Source of the DNA: Aquilaria yunnanensis
Taxonomy: Eukaryota; Streptophyta; Magnoliopsida; Malvales; Thymelaeaceae
Length of the DNA: 64,000 bases
Assembly: GCA_039654915.1 (NCBI GenBank)
Contig: CM077593.1
Location: 40,518,501 to 40,582,500 of the forward strand
Direction of reading: 5' to 3'
Part shown: positions 40,989 to 51,900 of the stretch, one piece after another
Numbering within the stretch: position 1 is the stretch's first letter
How the letters are laid out: each line of letters opens with the position of its first letter
Notes under the pieces: model-generated
The model's input: the letters and a program-made list of their open reading frames with translations, nothing else
The model's database searches: none
Told to the model about the DNA's origin: nothing
Program-made: the position numbers and the translations under genes

Positions 40989-43900
40989 ATCTCCCACTTG
41001 CACTAAAAGCCAATCATCCATGTATCTAATACCGATGGACCTAGAATGGCTATCATGCTTCTGCTGCGTAATTGGCTTTGTCAGTGGATCAGCAATGTTG
41101 CTGTCTGTCGAAGTCCTGCATATCCTTACATCACCCCTCTCGATGATCTCTCTGATGAGATGATAGCGTCGGAGTATGTGTTTGGATCGCTGGTGAGATC
41201 GAGGTTCCTTAGCCTGTGCGATTGCTCCATTGTTGTCACAATAGAGCTCTATCGGGTCGACAATGCTTGGAACCACTCCAAGTTCAGTGATGAACTTCTT
41301 GATCCAAACTGCCTCCTTCGCAGCATCAGAGGCGGCAATGTACTCAGATTCTGTTGTAGAGTCAGCTACTGTCTCTTGCTTTGAACTCTTCCAGCTCACA
41401 GCACCACCACCAATACAAAACACATAACCAGATTATCTAAAATCATCATTATCAGATTGGAAGCTTGCATCGGTGTAACCCCTTACAACGAGCTGATCTT
41501 CACCTCCAAAGACCAAGAATGCATCCTTAGTCCATCGTAAGTACTTAAGGATGTTCTTAACAGCTGTCCAGTGACTTTCACCGGGGTTCGATTGGTACCT
41601 ACTCGTCATGCTCAAAGCATATGAGACATCGGGACGAGTACATATCATGGCATACATGATAGATCCAATTGCTGAGGCATATGGAATCTTACTCATGCGC
41701 TCTCTCTCCTCGGTTGTACTCGGACACTGAGATCTAGAAAGAGTGATACCATGTGACATGGGCAAGAATCCTTTCTTGGAATCTTGCATGCTAAACCTCT
41801 TTAGCACCTTGTCAATATATGTACTTTGACTTAGGCCAAGAAGCTTTCTAGATCTATCTCTATAGATCCTGATGCCTAACACATAGGCTGCTTCACCCAA
41901 GTCCTTCATAGAGAAACATTTCCTTAGCCAAGTCTTCACAGACTGTAGCTCAGGAATGTCATTCCCGATGAGTAGTATGTCATCTACATACAACACCAAG
42001 AAGACAATAGCGCTCCCACTAACCTTCTTGTAGACACAAGGTTCATCTTCATTTTTGATAAAACCAAACTCTTTGATTGCATCATCAAAACGAAGATTCC
42101 AACTTCGAGAAGCTTGCTTCAGTCAATAAATGGACCTTTGCAATTTGCACACTTTATTGGCATTCCCAGGAGTGACAAAACCCTCAGGCTCTGTCATGTA
42201 CACATCCTCAAGTAGCTTTCCATTTAGGAATGTAGTTTTGACATCCATTTGCCATATCTCATAATCATAGTGTGCAGCAATAGCAAACAAAATTCGGATG
42301 GATTTAAGCATAGCAACTGGTGAAAAAGTTTCATCATAGTCAATACCATGAATTTGCTTGAAACCTTTTGCGACCAATCGTCCCTTAAAGGTAATCACAT
42401 TACCATCCATGTCAGTTTTCTTCTTGAAAACCCATTTGCACCCTATGGGTTTTACCCCTTCAGGTGGGTCAACCAAAGTCCATACTTGGTTTTCATACAT
42501 GGATTCCATCTCGGATTTCATGGCCACTAGCCACTTCTCAGAGTCAGGCCCCGACATAGCTTGTTGGTAGGTTGTGGGCTCATCTTGATCCATGAGCATC
42601 ACATCACCGGTGTGAGTCACGAGAAATCCATATCTCTCGGGCTCACGCCGAATCCTACCAGTCCTACGTGGGCTTTGTGCTACAGGAACAGACTCTTGAA
42701 CCACAACATCTTGTGGTGTCTGTTCAGGTTCCATTTCAGGTTCAATGTCTCCTTGTTGTTCTTGAATTTCTTCAAGTTCTACTTTCCTCCCACTAGTTCT
42801 TTTAGAGATAAACTCTTTCTCCAAAAAGACACCAGTTCGAGCAACAAACACTTTTTGCTCAGAGGGATTGTAGAAATAGTAACCCTTTGTTTCTTTGGGA
42901 TACCCAACAAAAAGACATTTTTGAGATTTGGGCCCTAGTTTGTTAGAGGATTGACGTTTTACATAAACATCACAGCCCCAAATCTTCATAAAAGACAAAT
43001 TGGGACGCCTCCCACTCCATATCTCATATGGTGTCTTTTGAACCAATTTAGATGGACCTCGGTTTAGTGTAAAAGCTGCTGTCTCTAGAGCATGTCCCCA
43101 AAAGGAGTTTGGAAGGTCAGCTTGACTCATCATGGAGCGAACCATGTCTAACAGAGTTCGATTTCTCCTTTCAGAAACACCATTCCATTGAGGTGTACCT
43201 GGTGGAGTGAGTTGTGATATTATACCACACTCCTTCAGATAGTCAAGGAATTCTCGATCCAAGTACTCTCCACCTCGATCTGATCGAAGCACTTTGATAC
43301 TCTTCCCGAGTTGATTCTCTACTTCTTTTTTGAATTCTTTGAACTTTTCAAAGGATTCTGACTTGTGTCTCATAAGATACACATAGCCATATCTGCTGAA
43401 GTCATCAGTGAAAGTAATGAAGTATTGGGAACCTCCTCTAGCTTGTGTAGACATAGGGCCACATACATCACTATGTATGAGTCCTAGTAAGTCATTAGCC
43501 CTTTCACTTTGCCCTGTGAATGGGGCTTTGGTCATCTTGCCCAACAAACATGACTCACATGTCTCATATGATTCAAAATCAAATGAGTCCAAGAGTCCAT
43601 CCTTATGGAGCTTGGATATGCGGGTCTCATTTATATGGCCCAAGCGACAGTGCCAGAGATAGGTCGAGTTTGAATCATTTAATCTGACCTTCTTGGTATT
43701 CACATTATAGATTGGATCTTCAAGGTCTAGAACATACAACCCATTGCTAAGTTGAGCACTACCATAAAAGATTTCATTCAAATAAATAGAACAACATTTG
43801 TCCTTTATTATAAATGAAAAACCTTTCTTGTCCAAACAAGAAATAGAAATCAAATTTCTACTAATAGTAGGCACAAAGTAGCAGTTGTCTAATTCTAAAA

Positions 43901-44951
43901 CTAATCCACTAGGTAAAGTGAGAACATAAGTCCCTACGGCTAAGGCAGCAACCCTTGCTCCATTTCCAACACGTAGGTCCACTTCACCTCGGGCCAATCT
44001 TCTACTTCTACTTAGATCCTGCACATTTGCACAAATGTGAGATCCACATCCAGTATCCAATACCCAAGATGAGGAAGTAGAAAAGTTAGCCTCTATAACA
44101 AAAATACCTGAAGTGGAAGTCTTACTTCCCTTTTCCTTAGCAAGTTCTTCAAGATAGAGCTTGCAGTTGCGCTTCCAGTGTCCAGGTTGCTTACAATGGA
44201 AGCACTCCCCTTCCTTTGCCACACCACCCTTTGGTTTCAGTGCAACTGAAGAAGAACTAGCATTGGACTTTCCATTAGCTTTATCCTTCTTCTTGTTGGC
44301 TTTTCCCTTTCCCTTGCCCTTTTGAACCATCAAAATGGGCTTAGCCTTCTTAAGGTTTTGCTCAGCAGTTCTCAACATGTTGAGCAATTCAGGGAGGGAC
44401 TTGTCAAGGTCGTTCATGTTATAGTTCATGACGAATTGACTGTAGCTTTCAGGCAACGATTGCAAGACTACATCGATAGCCAACTCTTTCTGAAGAGCAA
44501 ATCCCAAATTCTCAAGATTCTCAATGTACCCAATCACCTTGAGCACATGAGGACCCACGAGACTTCCCTCAGACATCTTGCACTGAAACAATGCCTTAGA
44601 GGTCTCAAACCTCTCATGCCTAGTTTGCTCTTGGAAAAGCATTTTGAGATGTTCGATCATATCGAACGCCCCCATGTTATCATGTTGCTTCTGAAGCTCA
44701 GATTCCATGGTAATAAGCATGAGGCATGCAACATCCAAAGCATCATCAGAATGCCTCTTGTGAGCATCCCTTTCAGCTCTTGGAAAAGTGGCAGCAGGCT
44801 CATTCGGAATGGGCTGCTCTAGGACATATGCCTTTCTCTCTTGTTTGAGGACTATCCTCAAGTTTCGGTACCATTTGAGAAAGTTGGTCCCATTCAGTTT
44901 TTCCTTCTCAAGGATCGATCGCAACGAAAGTGTCGATGTGTTTTGTGCCAT
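40983..44951 (-). pseudogene. gag-pol: Copia gag-pol polyprotein with two nonsense codons
   Basis: One frame of 1,323 codons starts at the ATG at 44951. Approximate domains: gag 1-240; zinc knuckle CFHCKQPGHWKRNC near 250; protease WVLDTGCGSH near 296; integrase with WHCRLGHI...CESC and DDE residues (HSDVCGPM, RSDRGGEYL, NGVSERRNR); RT with QMDVKTTFLNGK and, beyond the first stop, VLYVDDILLIGND; RNase H with DSTTESEYIAAS and LYCDNNGAIAQ. Stops interrupt it at 42123-42125 (a Gly codon in relatives) and 41433-41435. No frameshift was seen, so the element is recently dead. Confidence 0.93.
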
Positions 44952-44979
44952 GGTTATCTACAACAGTAAATATGCAGTG

Positions 44980-45846
44980 TGATGGCCCAGGGCCTCATCG
45001 TTGTGAGTCATGATGACTGTTGAGGAGACTTCTAGGAGGGAGAACGCCTGGAAGGTGGATCGCCTCTAGGAGAGTACCTGGAAAACTGGGAAACAGGGTT
45101 AGGAGGCCCCCGGAGTGTTTTTCCGGGGGGGGAGCCTCCGACGCCCAAGTCAGTGGTGGCCGGAAGAAGGAGAAAGTCACTAGCTCAAAGAGAAAGGCAG
45201 AAAAGTCTCGCCTGGTCTTTTCTCAGAGTATGGGAGCTGTATCTCCGGCCTGCCAACCTCCTGTCAAGTATTTATTTCCTGTATATATAGGAATACCTAG
45301 CCCGTTCAGATCATGACACGTGTGCGGTCGGATGCTCCTGAACGTCTGGGCGTAGGGGACAGATAGTTGGTAACTAGATGGCCTCGAGCCTTGTGCTGAG
45401 ACGGGCCATGATATGATTCTGATGGCGTCTGCGCGTCAGGGCGACTTTTTACGTCTGTGGTGGGACGTGTCAGAGGCTTCCTTAAATGCTTCCTTAAATG
45501 CGCCTGCCGTACTCCCGGGGTCCCTGGGCGAGGTCGTCCTCTAGTTCGGACAGAGCCTCTTCGGGAAGCCTACCCTCAGTTCGGGGGTTCCCAGTTCCAG
45601 GGGGTTCCGCCTTCGGGGATATCATATTCGGGCAGCAATGTCTGGTGCCACTTTTCCGAAGGCGCGTTGTTCACAACCTTGGGGGGCGAATGGAGTCCTC
45701 AAGTTTTACTGGCTTGCCGAGGCTCGGAGCTCTCAGGCTATCTCCCGAGGTGCATGATTCCACCTATTCCCGGGAAGCGCCAGTTCTTCTGGCCGTTGTT
45801 GTGGCAGGGTATTCGGCCAGATTGAGGCGACAGCCTTTGGCTATCA
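44980..45846 (-). repeat. Solo Tat LTR inside the Copia leader
   Basis: It is an 867-bp LTR flanked by the target duplication cagtg (44975-44979 and 45847-45851). It differs from the Tat1 LTRs at only a few sites (for example gggagaac near 45040, tatggg near 45230, ggcttgcc near 45713). It belongs to the Tat1 family and was left by LTR-LTR recombination. It lies 28 bp upstream of the Copia gag ATG, between leader and coding region. Confidence 0.95.
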
Positions 45847-45851
45847 CAGTG

Positions 45852-47153
45852 TAAGAGTCATGTATTTTAATTCATTTAATAAGGACTTTTATTAAACGAT
45901 ACTCCCACTATTTTCCTCAAAATAATAACCCTCGGTATTATTTCAGAACACCTCGGCGCTAAGGTATTCTAGCGGGCCAAGATCCATATTTGACCACAAC
46001 CTGAGTCAGCTTTGGCTTTTCTCTCAAGTTACAGCTATTTAGGTAAGCAACTCATTGCCAATTGCATCTTATGCAACTCTTGGATAGTTGGGTGAACAAC
46101 ACTTGTCCAAGCTCATCTCATGAACTTAAGCCCAACTCTATGCCTCTAAGTCCCTAATCCTATTAGGATGACTTAGTTAAGTCGAACCCAAAGTTAGCAG
46201 TTTGGATATCACTATTATCCCATCGCGCCTTACCAAGATGAACATAGGTGCTTTGCTTTGGCAAACCCACCTAATGTTGATCAAAGTCTTGACGAGTGCC
46301 AACATTTGGAAGGCATCACATTTAATGACTTAATATTTGTTTGAGGGATTTTTCTTTTGATCTCACCAATTTGTTATCTCTGGTTGTTTTATACATGCAT
46401 CACATACAAATATAAAACATGCATCTCATGCTTACAAGAAATAAACGTGACATGGTTATAGCCCAAACTATGCGATATTCTCAAGCCAATGAGAATATCA
46501 TAAAAGCCTAAGAAAAGAAAAGAGTCTTCACAAGCTCCTTCTCTTCCTTTCTTGGCTGCCTTTTTGTTGTCACCTCCTTGGACATACCACCTTGGCCGAT
46601 CCCATAATGCACCATTACATCAATAATAGAAACCTCGAGTTACATTCGAGGGGAGTAAGGTGAGAAGAGAATGTACAATGAGAGTGATAAGAAAAGGCAC
46701 GACTCGCAGGCCGTATTTACAAGTACAACCAATCAAGGGCTATAACCATGCACCATGCTTTAAACACCAATCAGCATATCATGTCAAATCTCATTCAACA
46801 AAGATGCATGCCAATTTTCGCGTGTTGATTAACCAGTTTTTATTTATGTGGCGCTTCGCATACGGCGGTCCCGCTGGCCGAATCCGAACAAACCTAGGGT
46901 TTTTGCAACTATTGCAAGAATCCTAATCCATATAGGTATCTCATACCTATCAATTTTGGTTAATCTCATTAACCAATTTGTGTCGTTTCTTCATATATCT
47001 CATATGTTCATTACGAATTCCGGTTTCATGCATCATGAATCAATCTAATTAATCATGGCCGAAAACCAATCGAAGACATAGCATCATGCGATTCAACACT
47101 CAATCCCGAAAACCAATCGAAGACATAGCATCATGGCCGAAAACCAATCGAAG
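45852..47153. other. Non-LTR sequence in place of the Copia 5' LTR inner part
   Basis: About 1.3 kb between the Copia leader and the surviving outer part of the right LTR has no match to the left LTR. No complement of the tRNA-Met site (gctctgatacca) was found by eye. The last 100 bp carry three copies of a ccgaaaaccaatcgaagaca unit ending exactly where LTR homology begins. No convincing gene is present. It could be the leader plus U5 of a different Copia subfamily acquired by recombination or gene conversion. Confidence 0.5.
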
Positions 47154-47959
47154 ACATTGTTACCCAAGTGACAAGATTGTCGGTGAATCGACTAAACCTT
47201 TATGATCATCACCGATATATGCCATTGTCCCTTTGTCCAAGATATCAAGACTAAGCACGAGACATGGAATGTGTCACTCTCGTATAGCCCAATCTTTGGT
47301 TTCTTGATTACCGAGTAGACCAACTTAAACTGACGACATTGATATCATATATCAACTCATCGGAGCATGGCCATGCATTTTCTAAGTCTCACTCTATCAA
47401 GGGGCCCAAAGATATCACTCCCGTTACATAGGAGGGACAAATCCCATCTTGATCATACAAATCCCTCCGCATGATATGTGACATACCCAATGACCTCCTT
47501 CAAGTTCACTCAGTTACGAGCAACAAAGGAAAGTATCAAAGTATGTGACATACCCAATGACATGTAGGGAACCTTGCTGATCTTAGGTCGAAGGACTACA
47601 TATACCATGATCACTATGAGAATCACTTATGACACTCATATAACGATCCATGAAGTGTTCTCATGGTGGGTCGGTCCAGTACACAAGTTCTCCAACTTGT
47701 ACCCATATGTAGACTACATATCTCATATTAGTCTCCACATATGCTAGTCATTATGTATTATTGCAACCCGCTCCACAATAATACTAGACTAGGGACGTTT
47801 AAGAATATCATTATTCTAGGGTTACAGTTATGCTTATTACGTTACGCAGAAACAAAACAACAAACATAATTGCTGGATTAATGCCTCAATAAAATATCAT
47901 GACTCAATGTGCAAAAATACAATCATCTCATGATTGGCTTTTTGGGCACAATACTAACA
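47154..47959 (-). repeat. Surviving outer part of the Copia 5' LTR
   Basis: It aligns with 40192-40988 of the 3' LTR and ends atactaaca next to the cctgg duplication. It is slightly longer because atacccaatgac at 47549-47560 replaces tcac, a patch copied from 80 bp to the left (about 47480). Confidence 0.9.
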
Positions 47960-48282
47960 CCTGGGCGAGGTCGTCCTTTGGTACGGATGGTGCCTCTTCA
48001 GGAAACACGCCCTCAGTTCGGTGGTACCCAGCTTCAGGGAGTTCCGCCTTCGGGGAGATCATGTTCGGCCCGTAATAGCTGGTGCCTCTTTTCTGAAGGT
48101 GATCTGTTTACAACCTCGGGGGGCTAGTAGTATCCTCAAGTTTCCTGGCGTGCCGGGCTCGGAGCTCTTCGGCTATCTCCCGAGGTGTATGATCCCACCT
48201 TTACTCGGGTAGCGCCAGTTTCTTCTGGCCATTCTTGTGGCAGGGAGTTCGGCCAGATAGAGGCGATAGCCTTTGGCTATCA
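47960..48282 (-). repeat. Tat2 3' LTR, right part
   Basis: It continues 39572 after the Copia insertion (cctgggcgaggtcg, as in the unbroken Tat1 LTR) and ends ggctatca. The purine tract ccaaaggggggcatg follows on minus. Confidence 0.92.
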
Positions 48283-48384
48283 CATGCCCCCCTTTGGAAA
48301 GCCGAAGTGAAGACTTCGATTTTGCATCTCTTTCCGAGGTTGTTCTTAGGAGTCTCTTAGGAAGCTCAACCTGTTCCGAGGAAG

Positions 48385-48530
48385 CACCTCTTGCCCAAAG
48401 GTATGGGCTGTTCGGCCTTGGCCTGTTCTTTGGTGTCTTCGAGCCTGAGCCTGTGCGGAAGATACACCTCTTGCCCGAAGGTCATGGGCTGTTTGGCCAT
48501 AGCCTGTCTCTTGGTGTCCTCGAGGTAACC
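48385..48530 (+). repeat. About 80-bp tandem duplication upstream of the Tat2 antisense gene
   Basis: Two units start at 48385 and 48465 with the same period and motifs as 1706-1850 in Tat1. Confidence 0.65.
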
Positions 48531-48655
48531 TGCTTTTTCTTCTTGCAGGTCTGTGTAACGTCGTGTTTGATGGCCAAGCGTGTCAGTCTAAGCGACGCGT
48601 CCCAGCTTTTTAGGGATGTCAGAAGACGTGTCCCCTGTTTTGGTGCAGTGGTTGA

Positions 48656-48801
48656 CACGTGGCGCTTTGCCATTGGAGGAGAGTCGTGTCGGTTACAGAG
48701 GGTGCGCCTTTTCAGGTGCAGAGGGCAGTTACGGCAATGGTTCGCCTCCAAAAGGGTACTTATGACTACGTTTCGGTTACCAACCTTTGGCCTATAAATA
48801 G
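48656..48801 (+). promoter_or_regulatory. Core promoter of the Tat2 antisense gene
   Basis: The G-box core CACGTG is at 48656-48661, inverted CCAAT (attgg) at 48672-48676 and TATAAATAG at 48793-48801. The TATA box is 259 bp before the ATG at 49052. Motif order and the 137-bp G-box to TATA spacing match Tat1 (136 bp). Confidence 0.7.
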
Positions 48802-49051
48802 CCCATTCCATCACAAGTCCCATTTCCTTTTACTTCTACTCTTTCCTCTGCTTTGCCCCTGTTTTCGTACTTTCTTGCTTTCTGTGGCGGAGCTGCCTTA
48901 ATCAGAGCTTTTTTCAGCCAACTTTCACGACGGCGTCCTCAGACTTTGGCAAATCTTTTGGTGGGTTTTTGTTTTCCAGAGTGTTTTGATTGCTCTGTTC
49001 TTTTGAGTTTTTTCCGGAAACTGTTTTCTTGCCTTTTCCGAACTCGTTTTC

Positions 49052-51489
49052 ATGTCGAAAATGCCTATCCCTGAGAGCTGGCAGCCTCTTTTAGCCCATC
49101 TTTGTTGCACCACCCCCGCAAAATTAGAGAGGTGGAAGAAAAAGTTCTTTCTTCCCTCTTACGCCATTACTAGGCTGCCTCGCTCTAGCCATTATGCTTT
49201 TTCAAACCATAGTAACGAGGTTACCATTTTTCTAGCCCAGCTGAAGGCCGAACTTCGGTATCCTCCCCCGAAGATGGTTTGCGAGTTCTGCCAATTTCAT
49301 GGCATTGCTGTGAACAAGCTTCCCCCGAACTCGTTCTGCTATTTTAACGCCTACCTCTGCATGTGTGGCATGTTTGGGATAAAACCCCATTTTATAATCT
49401 TCATGCAGTACTACAAGCTCTTTGTGGTCCCGAAGGGTGGCTTCTATTTTATGCTACCTCGGGGATCCGGGAGCAAAAAATTCATGTTCACCTTCGCCAC
49501 CAAGGATAGCTGGCGGGGGTGGCAACAGAAATTCTTCTTCCTGAAGATGGAGGAGGCCTGGTCGTATGTTCCGACCAAATGGGCTCAGGGAAGGCTAGAT
49601 GTGGACGTCGTTGATCCGAGGTTGTTGCTGACTCCAGAGTTGGCTTCCACTTTCACGGACTTCGAAGGCCGCATCCGCCCCGTCTCTGACTGGGCTCCCG
49701 AGGTCACGCCGCGCTCTTTGTATCCCTTCCCTATCAACTGGAGGTTGATGACCGAAGAGGTCCTCCGGGAGTTAAAGGTGGTTAAGGAGCACGAGACCGA
49801 CCTCGAGATGCCAGCTCTTGCCATCGCCGGGAAGGATTCCTGGTTGGTCAAGCTTCTTAAGGAGGAAATATCTTTCGAAATGCTTGTCGAAAGTGAGTTA
49901 TCTTATACTCCCTTGCTATTTTTTCCTCGGACTTACGCTGATGTCTTTTTTCTTTTTCAGAGATGGGCGATGGGACTGCTGCATTTTACAAGTCCCTTTT
50001 CTCCGGCCAGGTGGAGAAGGGTGATCAGACAAAGAAGGCAGCTTCCCGAAGGCGGAAGTCTACCGGTGCTGGGCCTTCGGCGAAACGGGCAAAGAAAACT
50101 GCCCAGGTTCCTCTGGAGGAAATTTCCAATGAGGCAGATGAGGAGCCTGGGGCAGCTGAGATTCCGCCGCCCGAGGCTGCTGCCGAGGTCCCTGCCGCTG
50201 CCGAGGTTTCTTCCGCCTACGTCCCTCCCCAGAGCCCTTCTGCGCCGCAGGCCCTTCTGCAGGCCGTGGTAGAGGCTCCTTCTGTCGCGAAGCGGCGCAA
50301 GAGGAAAGGCAAGGGGATTTCGACCGAGGAGTCTCAGGATTCAGAGGACGCCGTGTTCGAAGTGCCGCCAGGTTTGTTGTTTTTCAGAACAAGTATGGCT
50401 CTTTTGTTTTTCTGAATTTTCCTTTGTCTCTGACCTGCTTCTCATTTTTGCCATGCAGGGGAGTTGCTTACCCCGAACAGGGCGGCCGAACACGCGAAGG
50501 CGTGGGCCCTTCGCAACGCCAAAGTCCCGTAAGGGAATATACCAAAGAGCCTTTCTGGACATTCATGGAGGACATGAACTTGTACTCCGAAGACTGTCCT
50601 GAAATGGCGAAACAGATTTCGAATGGGGTGCTTACAGAGGCCTCCTTCAAGGCTATTGCGGCGGCCCATCCAGACGATGACAACCTTGCCACGAAAGTCA
50701 CCGAGCATGTTGCTCAGGTATGTTCTTCACACCTTTTTTTTCCCTTCAATTTTTCCTAAGTTCTTGGCTCTTACTGACCTTGCGTTCATGTTTTTGCAGC
50801 TGCTGGGGTACGCCGGCTTTCTCCGAGTTCGGGTAGCCAGGCATTCGGCGTTCCGAGCCTCGGCCATAGAGACCTTAGAGAAAGCGAAGGCCACGCGCTC
50901 GGCATTGATCGCCAAGAACCAGCAGCTGTCAGATGCTGCGAAGAAAGAAGTTGTTGCCCTTCGGGAGGAGTTCTGGAAGGAGAAGGAAGATCTTGAGAAA
51001 AACTCCTCTCTGAAGATTGCTGACCTCGGCGATCAGGTGAAAGGGATGCTCGCTGCCAACCAAGACCTTCTCAAAGATAAGTCAGATTCTGACAATCTCA
51101 TTCGGTCGTTGGTGAGTGAGAAAAAGGCCCTCGAAGCCGAGGTCCAGTCTTTGAAGAAGGAGCCCGATGCAAAGAAGAGGGTGAAGGCGCTGAAGAAGGA
51201 GGTCGCAAACTTGAAGGACGAGCTCGAGGACCTTGAGGTTGAGAAGGACAAATCCGACCAAATGACCAAGGTCGCCTTCCAAGACGGATTCTGCCTTGCT
51301 CGGCACCAAGTCCTTGAGAGGTTCCCAGGTCTGGACCTCTCTTTTTTGGAAGCTCTCAACATTCCCGAGGGGCCTCGGTGGTCCTGGTCCAAAATCGAGC
51401 ACCTGAACCTGCCTTCCAGAATTCCGGCGCCGAAGGTGGTGGAAAAGGGCACAGAGGCTGGTGGCTCACGGGACGCCGAGAACCCTTAG
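49052..51489 (+). pseudogene. Tat2 copy of the antisense intron-bearing gene
   Basis: Exons are 49052-49892 (841 bp, exactly as in Tat1), 49961-50371, 50459-50717 and 50800-51489. Introns are GT-AG at the same three positions (donors gtgagt, gtttgt, gtatgt; acceptors ttcag, tgcag, tgcag). The protein parts match Tat1: an N-terminal Transposase_28-like domain, a longer Ala/Pro/Glu-rich linker, EPFWTFMEDMNLYS, and a C-terminal coiled coil with a KALKKEVANLKDELEDL repeat. Exon 3 has a TAA at 50530-50532, where Tat1 has Glu, and a 1-bp deletion shortly after, so this copy is broken in exon 3 only. The other exons are open throughout. Confidence 0.82.
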
Positions 51490-51589
51490 GCTGTTTTAGG
51501 GGCCTTTTCCTTTTTTCCTCTTCGTTTTTGTGCTCCTTCTTCGGGCACTTCTTCTTTGTAAGCCTGATCATTCTCAATGAATATATGTT

Positions 51590-51800
51590 TTGGCTAAGTC
51601 CTTTTGCAAGATTTTGCATTTCCATTGTCCCGAACAAGTTCTCTCAAGAGACTTCGGGAAACCTGCAATCACCAAAATTTATTATCCACTTTTTTCGACG
51701 AGTATTTTCGCAAGATTTTTGTTTCCCACTTTCCCGAGCATGATGGCTCAAGGGACTTCGGAAAATCACATCTGCGCTTTTTTATGGCGAACACCTTCGC
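51590..51800. repeat. Short repeat spacer of Tat2
   Basis: It has two cores of the Tat1 spacer unit (cccgaacaagttctctcaag at 51629 and cccgagcatgatggctcaag at 51733), each followed by ggNNttcggNaa. Tat1 has seven. Confidence 0.8.
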
Positions 51801-51900
51801 GGAATTCTGTCTTGCACCATTTTGTACACTTAAGAATTTTTTCTCAAGGACATTCTGTACTTAGGATATTTTTTGCACATCACAATCCTTTCGCTCCATC

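Larger units (their letters stand above)
39573..47959 (-). mobile_element. Ty1/copia element with one intact and one hybrid LTR
   Basis: It is flanked by the target duplication cctgg (39568-39572 and 47960-47964). In element orientation (minus) it has the order gag, protease, integrase, RT, RNase H, which defines Copia. The left (3') LTR is 1,416 bp and complete. The right (5') LTR keeps only its outer 806 bp (47154-47959). Its inner part and the expected primer-binding site are replaced by unrelated sequence (45852-47153). A solo Tat LTR sits in the 5' leader. Likely Tork/Angela-like group, with low certainty. Confidence 0.9.
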
